Part shown: positions 7,234-13,443 of the stretch, piece after piece
How the letters are laid out: each line of letters opens with the position of its first letter
Numbering within the stretch: the first letter of the stretch is position 1
DNA from: Bacteroidota bacterium
GTDB lineage: Bacteria > Bacteroidota > Bacteroidia > Bacteroidales > Tenuifilaceae
Length of the DNA stretch: 16,996 nucleotides
Direction of reading: 5' to 3'
Assembly: GCA_023406715.1 (NCBI GenBank)
Contig: JAEXVC010000051.1
Coordinates: 1 to 16,996, forward strand
Made by a program: the position numbers and the translations under genes
Notes under the pieces: generated by a model
Seen by the model: only the letters and a program-made list of their open reading frames with translations
Told to the model about the DNA's origin: nothing
The model's database searches: none

Positions 7234-8176
7234 CGGGTATTTTTCCTCCAACAATATCGGGATTCATTTGGTAGAAAACATTCAGATAATCGTTTATCTG
7301 ATTTTTTATCTCTCTAGCGCGAACAAATTTAAGGTTTGAGCGAGGAATTGCTTGCAAAGCAATCTCACGGTTTGGCAACACCTCATATTTCACCATTAAA
7401 TCGGCAGCGCTATCGGGGTTTTGATTCACCCAAACCGACGATTTTTCGTAACCATTGGCAATTTCGTCCACCAAAGCACTATTGTTTTTTGCCAAATCTT
7501 TACGTACCATAAATGCAGTAAATGCAATGGGACTACCCTGCTGTTTGCGCCACTCATCGTTAAAATCGAATATCAACCTAACATTACTGCGTTTCTGCAA
7601 AACCTGACTAGCCAATGGCTCTGACAACACGCCCAGTTCAACTTTGCCTGCGGCAACTGCGCTAGCCATATCGATATGCGTTGGGAAACTGTAATCAATA
7701 GTAACGTCGGTATCGGGGTTTACACCATTCTTAAGCAGCAAGTAGCGGAACATCACATCGGGAGTCATTCCCTTTGCCATAACGTGTATGCGCTTCCCCT
7801 TTAACTGCGACCATTGCGTAATAGTTGAATCGATTCCGAGCAACGACAGTGTACCCCAAACAGGAATTCCCACCAACTGGTAGTCCATACCTTTATTATA
7901 TACTATTGCGGCCATTGTGGTGGGAAGTATGGCAAAATCGGCTGTTCCGTCGAGCATCATCTTCCGCACCTGTATTGGCTCATTCAGGATTATCACCTCA
8001 ATTTTACTGTTGGTTGATGATTTTAAACTGTCAATCAGTTTAATCATTCCCATTGACGATGGGCCTTTAAGAGTGGCTATCCTATAGGTTATTTGTGAAT
8101 TATCGTTATTTGTTGACGAATTGCAACTAACAATCAAAATTGCAATAGCAATCCAAAGCAGGTACGTTGTGCGCAT
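7214..8176 (-). CDS. ABC transporter substrate-binding lipoprotein (NMT1/SsuA-like)
   Basis: This 320-residue periplasm-facing lipoprotein captures ligand for the permease and ATPase downstream. With the ATG at 8176 it begins MRTTYLLWIAIAILIVSC, a signal peptide ending in the lipobox IVSC with acylated Cys18. The upstream extension in the same frame (to 8269) would bury this signal and is rejected. The body has a two-lobe periplasmic binding protein pattern: a first strand YRIATLKGPSSMG, a VRKMMLDGTADFAILPT hinge region, the WSQLKGKRIHVMAKG motif (the usual 'dL+GK+V' of NMT1/SsuA proteins), and AAGKVELGVLSEPLA. The ligand of this superfamily varies (sulfonates, nitrate, thiamine pyrimidines, others) and cannot be read from the sequence. 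It is the first gene of the operon. A TAGTTTTG -7-like match (8191-8198, complement) lies just before the ATG but has no good -33 partner. Confidence 0.9.
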   Translation of the reverse strand: MRTTYLLWIAIAILIVSCNSSTNNDNSQITYRIATLKGPSSMGMIKLIDSLKSSTNSKIEVIILNEPIQVRKMMLDGTADFAILPTTMAAIVYNKGMDYQLVGIPVWGTLSLLGIDSTITQWSQLKGKRIHVMAKGMTPDVMFRYLLLKNGVNPDTDVTIDYSFPTHIDMASAVAAGKVELGVLSEPLASQVLQKRSNVRLIFDFNDEWRKQQGSPIAFTAFMVRKDLAKNNSALVDEIANGYEKSSVWVNQNPDSAADLMVKYEVLPNREIALQAIPRSNLKFVRAREIKNQINDYLNVFYQMNPDIVGGKIPDEEFIY

Positions 8177-8271
8177 GGCATAAGTTTTTACAAAACTACC
8201 TATAATTAATATCATGCAGTTTAAAATTGATTTAAAACATACTAAAATAAGGAAAATTTGAAACATCAACG

Positions 8272-8303
8272 CTTGTTCAATGCATTTTAAGTAAGTACAT
8301 TTG
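8272..8303 (+). promoter_or_regulatory. Bacteroidetes-type promoter for the TM1266/TonB receptor operon
   Basis: TACATTTG (8296-8303) matches the -7 consensus TAnnTTTG, and CTTG (8272-8275) supplies a -33 TTG 20 bases upstream, the expected spacing. Transcription would start near 8309, giving a leader of about 75 bases. No riboswitch consensus (cobalamin box, TPP) was found in the leader. Confidence 0.6.
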
Positions 8304-8329
8304 TGGCATCAAAAACTGAGATTGAACAA
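8273..8329. promoter_or_regulatory. 9-bp inverted repeat bracketing the promoter (possible operator pair)
   Basis: TTGTTCAAT (8273-8281) and its exact reverse complement ATTGAACAA (8321-8329) are spaced 48 bp centre to centre. The left arm covers the -33 element and the right arm lies just after the predicted transcription start. Each arm contains a TTGnnCAA core that is itself nearly symmetrical. This fits a two-site operator, though a chance match in AT-rich DNA is possible. Confidence 0.35.
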
Positions 8330-8384
8330 CATTAATCGAGGTTAAAAAAAACAACAAAGTATAATCTAATCCAAAGGTATTCTG

Positions 8385-8639
8385 ATGGAAAAGAGAGTTG
8401 GAACCGCACTAATTCAAATTGAGAGCCGCGAAAACGTTCATATTTTGAACGATGTAATCTCGAAGCATTCACCAATTATTATTGCACGCCAAGGGCTACC
8501 CCGTAGTAATGGGCAAAGCATTATTTCTCTTGTTCTTGAAGGTACAACCGATGAGATTGGAGCACTTACCGGCCAACTAGGTCGGATTAAAGGCATTCAA
8601 GTAAAATCAGTACTTTTAAAGAACAATCTAAATGAGTAA
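8385..8639 (+). CDS. TM1266-family small protein (putative iron-only hydrogenase system regulator)
   Basis: This is an 84-residue cytoplasmic protein. The opening MEKRVGTALIQIESRENVHILNDVISKHSPIIIARQGLP and the later TTDEIGALTGQLGRIKGIQVK fit the TM1266 family, an ACT-like ferredoxin fold related to the C-terminal ligand-binding domain of NikR. Members are named putative iron-only hydrogenase system regulators because they often lie by hydE/hydF/hydG. No DNA-binding domain is visible in this length, so any regulatory action would need a partner or be indirect; its biochemical role is not established. The start is supported by AAAGG 7 bases before the ATG. Its stop overlaps the TonB receptor start by 8 bases, so the pair is co-transcribed and probably translationally coupled. 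No hydrogenase maturation gene is in this window. Confidence 0.8.
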   Translation: MEKRVGTALIQIESRENVHILNDVISKHSPIIIARQGLPRSNGQSIISLVLEGTTDEIGALTGQLGRIKGIQVKSVLLKNNLNE

Positions 8640-11037
8640 AAAATTCGTTTTTGCTGCTCTTGGTGCAGCACTTCTTTCGCTTAATGTTTTTGGTCAGAAC
8701 GTTGTATTTCAAGGAACAGTCATTGATTCTGAAACCAATCAAACCTTGGAGAGTGCTACTGTTTCAGCCACATCGGAAACTGGAACGTACAATACGTTGA
8801 CCAACTTAAAGGGGCAATTCTCGGTATCACTTCCTAAAGGAAATTACAACCTTGCAATCAGCGTTTTAGGGTATAGTCCTATATCAAAGAATATCAATAT
8901 TACCGATAACTCCAGCGAAACATTTACTCTTATACAACAACCAATTGCAATTGGCGAAATTGTTGTGTCGAGTATGCGGGTAAACAGGAAGATTAAAGAA
9001 CTTCCAACGCCATTGGCAGTTGTGGAATCGCAGAGTATACAGAAACAATCGGCCATAACACTATCGAACGTGTTAGCCAATGAGCCCGGAATTGCGATGG
9101 GTAGCGATGGCGTTTGGGCTACAAACATCAACATTCGTGGATTAAGCGAGAATAGGCTGGTTACATTGATTGATGGTAACAGGGTTGAGACAGCTACCGA
9201 TTTAACCGCATCGCTAAGTATGGTTGATGTAAATGATATTGATAGAATTGAGGTTGTTAAAGGAGCACAATCGTCGCTTTACGGGACTGGCGCAATGGGT
9301 GGAATTGTAAATATTTTCACCAAAGATGGATATTTTGGCGATAAATTTCACCTAGCAGGCAATGTGGTTTCAGGGTTTGCTTCTGCAAATAACAATTTCA
9401 ACGAGCATATCGATATTAATGCTGGTTCAAAGAGTTGGTTTGCCCGTGTTGGTGGAACATTCAACACTGCCGATGATATTAGAACTCCCGATGGAATTTT
9501 ACCAAACAGTCAGTTCTCTACCAACAATTTCTCAGCAAAAGTTGGAGTAAAACCGTTCCGTAACAACACACTTAAAATACAATACCAGCGTAATGGTTCT
9601 ACTGATGTTGGCATTCCTGGTGGAAGTGCATTCCCTGGCCCAGCAACTGCAACTTATTCAAACATTTACCGACAGCTAATTGCTGCGAATTACGAAATAA
9701 CCGATATCTCGGACAAACTACAATCCCTTAAATTCAGCTATTTCAACCAGTTTATTAAGCGCGATGTGGAGATGTACCCCAACACTGTAACAAACACAAC
9801 CCTTCCGAATGGAAATACACAACGTCAAACACCTACACTCTTCACTCCTATTGGCGAGCATCAAACTCACGGCGCACAAATTCAAAGTAACTGGAGTTTA
9901 AGCGATAAAAACACATTAATTTTAGGGATTGATGCTTGGGCACGTTGGTTAAATACCGAGCGTAAAAAGAACATTACAGTTGAAATTTTCAACCCTTCCG
10001 GAACATTACTTGCTACAAATTACCTTGTGAGAGGTGAAACACCAATCCCAACATCTATGTTTGCCAGCGCTGGTTTGTTTGTACAGGATGAGGCCAAACT
10101 TATGGACGATAAACTGACGCTAATTCTAGGTGGACGAATTGATGGCGTTTATGTGAAAAATGATTCTGTTTACGATGTGGATTACTTAATCACCAATGGC
10201 GTAATCAACAACAAACCTGCAACTCAGCGTTTAGTTTTTGAGGAAGGAACAGAGAAAGGTATATCATGGAGCGCTAATGCTGGCGCAATTTACAGACTAG
10301 TTGATGATGTTGATTTATCGGCAAACTTCTCGCGCTCATTCAGAGCACCATCGCTTGAGGAGCGCTTTAAGTATATCGACCTTGGTAATTCTGTTCGTCT
10401 TGGCGACCCAGAACTTAAACCCGAAAGTGGATACTCTGCAGATTTTGGTTTGAAAGTTTGGAAACCCAAATTCAACCTACAGATTGGGGCATTTACAAAC
10501 TGGCTATCGAATATGATTGTTGAAACTCCTGGAGAATTCACATATACACTTGCATCGGGTGTAACCAATACGGTTCCAGCATTAATCAACGCCAATGTTA
10601 GCAAGGCTTTTCTTTATGGAGTTGATTTTGGATTTCAGTACAACTTCCACAAAGGATTTGTGGTGTTTGGTTCTGGAGCTTACGTTCGTGGCGAAGATAC
10701 AAGCACAGATACCAACCTGCCTCAAATTCCACCTATGAGTGGTCGTTTGGGATTACGCTACAGTTACCCAAAACTTGGTGCAATTGAATTTGCCGCTGTA
10801 GGCGCAAATAAACAGGATAAAGTTGCTACAGGCGAGGATGAAACTAGCGGATATGTACGTTACGATATGTCAGTCAACTCATCGAAAATCAACCTAGGGT
10901 TTGCCAAGATGCAATTATTTGCTGGAGTTGATAATATTACCGATAAGAAGTATACCAATCACCTTGCTACAAACCGTGGTAGTATAAGCGTTGAACCCGG
11001 ACGGAATATTTTTGTGAGATTGAATATTGCGTTTTAA
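8632..11037 (+). CDS. TonB-dependent outer-membrane receptor
   Basis: This 801-residue protein starts with a Sec signal (MSKKFVFAALGAALLSLNVFGQ). A carboxypeptidase-regulatory-like beta-sandwich domain follows at about 25-105 (FQGTVIDSETNQTLESATV..., GQFSVSLPKGNYNLAISVLGY), the extra domain usual in Bacteroidota receptors. A plug domain lies at about 115-235, with a possible TonB box near GEIVVSSMRV at 108-117, NINIRG at 165-170, the VKGAQSSLYGTGAMGG motif at 209-224, and NIFTKDG. The remainder is a 22-strand-type beta barrel ending in IFVRLNIAF with a terminal Phe, the Bam recognition signal. There is no SusD-like partner, so this is a siderophore/cofactor-type rather than glycan-type receptor. 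It likely feeds the divergent ABC importer, with the TM1266 protein coupled upstream. The ligand is unknown. Confidence 0.92.
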   Translation: MSKKFVFAALGAALLSLNVFGQNVVFQGTVIDSETNQTLESATVSATSETGTYNTLTNLKGQFSVSLPKGNYNLAISVLGYSPISKNINITDNSSETFTLIQQPIAIGEIVVSSMRVNRKIKELPTPLAVVESQSIQKQSAITLSNVLANEPGIAMGSDGVWATNINIRGLSENRLVTLIDGNRVETATDLTASLSMVDVNDIDRIEVVKGAQSSLYGTGAMGGIVNIFTKDGYFGDKFHLAGNVVSGFASANNNFNEHIDINAGSKSWFARVGGTFNTADDIRTPDGILPNSQFSTNNFSAKVGVKPFRNNTLKIQYQRNGSTDVGIPGGSAFPGPATATYSNIYRQLIAANYEITDISDKLQSLKFSYFNQFIKRDVEMYPNTVTNTTLPNGNTQRQTPTLFTPIGEHQTHGAQIQSNWSLSDKNTLILGIDAWARWLNTERKKNITVEIFNPSGTLLATNYLVRGETPIPTSMFASAGLFVQDEAKLMDDKLTLILGGRIDGVYVKNDSVYDVDYLITNGVINNKPATQRLVFEEGTEKGISWSANAGAIYRLVDDVDLSANFSRSFRAPSLEERFKYIDLGNSVRLGDPELKPESGYSADFGLKVWKPKFNLQIGAFTNWLSNMIVETPGEFTYTLASGVTNTVPALINANVSKAFLYGVDFGFQYNFHKGFVVFGSGAYVRGEDTSTDTNLPQIPPMSGRLGLRYSYPKLGAIEFAAVGANKQDKVATGEDETSGYVRYDMSVNSSKINLGFAKMQLFAGVDNITDKKYTNHLATNRGSISVEPGRNIFVRLNIAF

Positions 11038-11076
11038 ACAAAGAACCCCAGCAATGCTGGGGTTCTTTGTTTTTTT
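11038..11076. terminator. Strong intrinsic terminator between convergent genes
   Basis: ACAAAGAACCCCAGC (11038-11052) and GCTGGGGTTCTTTGT (11056-11070) form a perfect 15-bp stem with an AAT loop, followed by TTTTTT on the plus strand. It directly follows the TonB receptor stop. The nitroreductase gene ends 5 bp beyond it from the other side, so the hairpin can serve both, but the minus strand has only a short T stretch after it. Confidence 0.92.
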
Positions 11077-11080
11077 ACGA

Positions 11081-11647
11081 TTAATACTTATTATAACTCA
11101 CCACCTCATTGGTAGTTTTGCGTTTCTTTTCACGAATCTCTTCGGTTTGAGGATAGCCAAGCGTGATAATTAGAGGGACACGTTTGGATTTTGGAATATC
11201 GAGTAGTTTCTTCACAGCCGATTCGTCGAACCAGCCCAGCATACAACTTCCTAATCCTTCGGTCTTTGCTGCAAGGCAAATATGCTCCGCCACAATTCCA
11301 ATATCAATAAGCGGTAACGTTTTACCTTTCACTAAACTGCCAAACTTTGAATTGAAGTTGGCTCCCTCCATTACAATTGCTATGTGAACTGGCGCCTGCT
11401 TGGTAAAATGGTTTATACCTAAAACTTTGCTTGCAGCAGCATCGGCAAGTTTATTCTTTAACTCAGGCTCATCAACCACAACAAACTTCCAAGGTTGCGC
11501 ATTGCAAGCCGAAGGTGCCACACGAGCAGCCTCCAAAATTCTACTTATTTTCTCGCGGCTTATTGGTTCAGGTAAATAACCCCTATCGCTCTGACGGTTG
11601 TTCACCAACCAGTAAAAATACTCGTTCAAATTAGGATTTGTAAACAT
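11081..11647 (-). CDS. Nitroreductase-family flavoprotein
   Basis: This 188-residue cytoplasmic FMN enzyme carries early RQSDRGY at 18-24 (the R-x-S-x-R phosphate-binding pattern), APSACNAQPWKFVVV at about 44-58 (a hallmark of the family), and GLGSCMLGWF followed by a GYP motif near the end. Family members use NAD(P)H to reduce nitro compounds, quinones or enones. The natural substrate here is unknown. The length fits the compact type common in Bacteroidota and clostridia. The start ATG at 11647 lies 17 bases inside the end of the NAD(P)-binding oxidoreductase gene upstream, which argues for an operon and for this start. It shares a terminator with the convergent TonB receptor gene. Confidence 0.9.
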   Translation of the reverse strand: MFTNPNLNEYFYWLVNNRQSDRGYLPEPISREKISRILEAARVAPSACNAQPWKFVVVDEPELKNKLADAAASKVLGINHFTKQAPVHIAIVMEGANFNSKFGSLVKGKTLPLIDIGIVAEHICLAAKTEGLGSCMLGWFDESAVKKLLDIPKSKRVPLIITLGYPQTEEIREKKRKTTNEVVSYNKY

Positions 11648-12287
11648 CGGCCATTTGTTTTAAAACGTTGGATTCCACTGTTATTGTTCCTGATGATGAT
11701 AGCGCAAGCATCACCATACTTTTTGCAACATCAACAGCATAAATTCCCTTATACTTGCGTAAAGGGCCAACAAATATAAAACCAAATACCTTATAAAAGA
11801 ATACTCCTAACTTTTCGCCGAAACGAAATTCGTTTCTTTTTCCTAAAAGCAACGATGGGCGTACAATTCCGCAAAGTGTAAATCCATACTGTTTCACAGC
11901 CTCCTCCATTTGTCCCTTTGTGCGCAGGTAAAAATTCGACGATTCGGCATTAGCACCAATTGAACTCACCACCAATAAACGTTTTGCACCCGCAGCCTTT
12001 GCTCGTTGAGCAATTGTTTGCACCAACTCAAAGTCGACCTTCAGGAAAGCCTCCTTGCTGCCAGCTTTCTTCATTGTGGTTCCAATGCAAACATACACAT
12101 CGTCAACATTAGCTGGTAGAGTGAAATCGGTGGTAAGTTCAACCGCACTAACCTTAACAGGCAAGTTACTTGCTGGTTTGCGCATATAGGCAAGAACCTT
12201 TATATAATTTTTATTCTCTGAAAGTAACTGAAGAAGTTGGTTTCCTATTAAACCTGTACTTCCAAAAACGGCGGCTACTCTTTCCAT
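11631..12287 (-). CDS. NAD(P)-binding Rossmann oxidoreductase (atypical SDR, HTATIP2/YbjT-like)
   Basis: This 218-residue cytoplasmic protein has a dinucleotide-binding loop VFGSTGLIG at about 6-14, a DVYVCIGTT strand-turn in mid-protein, VVSSIGAN and then the YLRTK (Y-x-x-x-K) pair, all in the order seen in atypical short-chain dehydrogenase/NAD(P)H-binding proteins of the HTATIP2/oxidoreductase group. The later GIVRPSLLLGKR fits the same fold. The substrate is unknown. The frame is open to 12422, but the extension encodes an unlikely hydrophobic leader ahead of a Rossmann fold. The ATG at 12287 puts beta-strand 1 right at the N-terminus (MERVAAVFGSTG) and is chosen. It is first in a two-gene operon with the overlapping nitroreductase, which suggests a shared redox-related role; that is inference. 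Confidence 0.87.
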   Translation of the reverse strand: MERVAAVFGSTGLIGNQLLQLLSENKNYIKVLAYMRKPASNLPVKVSAVELTTDFTLPANVDDVYVCIGTTMKKAGSKEAFLKVDFELVQTIAQRAKAAGAKRLLVVSSIGANAESSNFYLRTKGQMEEAVKQYGFTLCGIVRPSLLLGKRNEFRFGEKLGVFFYKVFGFIFVGPLRKYKGIYAVDVAKSMVMLALSSSGTITVESNVLKQMADVYKS

Positions 12288-12339
12288 AATGTATAGGGTT
12301 AAAATAAAATTAATATTCAGCAATACTGATGTTAATTTA

Positions 12340-12365
12340 AAGTTTAAATCTAGTAAATTAAACTT
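12340..12365. repeat. AT-rich inverted repeat upstream of the oxidoreductase gene
   Basis: AAGTTTAA (12340-12347) and TTAAACTT (12358-12365) are exact reverse complements around a 10-base spacer, about 55-80 bp upstream of the ATG at 12287. It could be a regulator site, but AT-rich sequence makes chance likely. The rest of 12288-12536 shows no clear promoter. Confidence 0.3.
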
Positions 12366-12490
12366 AACACGAAAAAATCTAATCCACAACAAATAATTCG
12401 ATAATAAGACGTTTTCAAACACCAGATCAATGTTTTACATCTGCAGTTCAAATCGTTACATCTTCAACATATTGAAACAATAAAATATAA

Positions 12491-12506
12491 GGTTGAACTT
12501 GCAACC
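12491..12506 (+). other. Small hairpin in the leader of the papain-like lipoprotein gene
   Basis: GGTTG (12491-12495) and CAACC (12502-12506) can pair around AACTTG, about 30 bases before the ATG. No consensus riboswitch or attenuator is apparent. Confidence 0.25.
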
Positions 12507-12536
12507 GTATTTTAAACCAACCTAAATTTTTTAATT

Positions 12537-13379
12537 ATGAAAAAATTATTCGTCATCCTAACTCTATTAGGATTTGGAGCTTTTCTGATTTACTCCTGCC
12601 AAAAATCAGAGCAAGAAACTCTAAAAACTGATGAAACCTCTCAAAGTGGAGAATTTCACACGCTGGGTTGTTTGTTGTTACCAGAAAGTGACTACTTAAA
12701 GATTTCGCTTGAAAAAACTCCCAATGTGGAAATTAAAGCAACCATATTTAATTTGGATGTTCCACCTATCAGAAATCAAGGCGGAGAAGGGTCTTGCGTT
12801 GCTTGGGGAACAACCTATGCAGCAAGGAGCATTAATTGGAAAGCCAATCATTCTGCATCGTGGAGTACCAGCGTTAATATTTTTAGCCCTGAATATGTTT
12901 ATAATCAAATTAAAATTAGCAGTTCATGTTCATCTGGCTCTTACGTAACTAGCGGATTAAATCTGCTTAAATCGCAGGGTGCCTGTACGTGGGCTTCAAT
13001 GCCTTATACAGATGGAACATGCTCAACAATGCCAAACTCTACCCAAAAAGCTCAAGCGGCTAACTATAAAATTAGCAGTTATAGCAGAATTTCGATTACT
13101 ACTTCAAACATAAAAAGTTTCTTGGCAGCAGGTAAGCCTGTAATTGTTGCTGGTAATGTTAACTCTGCCTATATGTATTTGGGTAGTGGAACTGTGCTTA
13201 AGAGTTTTACTGGCTCATCGTATGGTGGACATTGCTATTGCGTAGTTGGATACGATGATAGTAAAGGTGCTTTCAAATTCATGAATTCATGGGGTACCGG
13301 CTGGGGAACTAGTGGTTTTGGATACATTGGATACGGATATGAAACTCAATGGTGGTCCGAAGCCTATGTAATTAACTAG
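12537..13379 (+). CDS. Papain-like (C1A) cysteine peptidase lipoprotein
   Basis: This 280-residue protein begins MKKLFVILTLLGFGAFLIYSC, a lipoprotein signal with lipidated Cys21 followed by QKSEQE, so it is anchored in the cell envelope. The peptidase domain has all catalytic residues: oxyanion Gln81 in IRNQGGEGSCVAWG with nucleophile Cys87, His232 in GGHCYCVVGYDD, and Asn250 in FMNSWGTGWG. These match family C1 peptidases. The stretch between the lipobox and the domain is only about 50 residues, too short for a classical I29 inhibitory pro-domain. Several extra cysteines (45, 131, 150, 162, 233, 235) could form disulfides. Such peptidases act on envelope or extracellular protein; the substrate is unknown. 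It is monocistronic, with its own terminator. Confidence 0.9.
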   Translation: MKKLFVILTLLGFGAFLIYSCQKSEQETLKTDETSQSGEFHTLGCLLLPESDYLKISLEKTPNVEIKATIFNLDVPPIRNQGGEGSCVAWGTTYAARSINWKANHSASWSTSVNIFSPEYVYNQIKISSSCSSGSYVTSGLNLLKSQGACTWASMPYTDGTCSTMPNSTQKAQAANYKISSYSRISITTSNIKSFLAAGKPVIVAGNVNSAYMYLGSGTVLKSFTGSSYGGHCYCVVGYDDSKGAFKFMNSWGTGWGTSGFGYIGYGYETQWWSEAYVIN

Positions 13380-13393
13380 CATTTATTTAAAAG

Positions 13394-13426
13394 AAAATCC
13401 CTACTTTTTGAAAGTAGGGATTTTTT
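13394..13426. terminator. Bidirectional intrinsic terminator
   Basis: AAAATCCCTACTTT (13394-13407) and AAAGTAGGGATTTT (13411-13424) form a perfect 14-bp stem with a TTG loop. T-runs follow on both strands (TTTTTT on plus, TTTTCTTTT on minus). It lies between the convergent peptidase and gamma-glutamyltransferase genes and suits both. Confidence 0.92.
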
Positions 13427-13443
13427 AATTGAGTAAGTATTTA

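Noticed and set aside
8177..8269. N-terminal extension of the substrate-binding lipoprotein
   Set aside because: A complete lipoprotein signal peptide with lipobox begins at the ATG at 8176, so upstream codons are leader DNA shared with the divergent promoter region.
8304..8384. Cobalamin or TPP riboswitch in the leader of the TonB receptor operon
   Set aside because: A CTGAGA string occurs, but none of the other conserved boxes of a TPP or cobalamin riboswitch are present and the leader is only about 75 bases.
12288..12422. N-terminal extension of the NAD(P)-binding oxidoreductase frame
   Set aside because: It would place 45 hydrophobic, low-complexity residues before a Rossmann strand that normally starts the protein; the internal ATG at 12287 gives the standard N-terminus.
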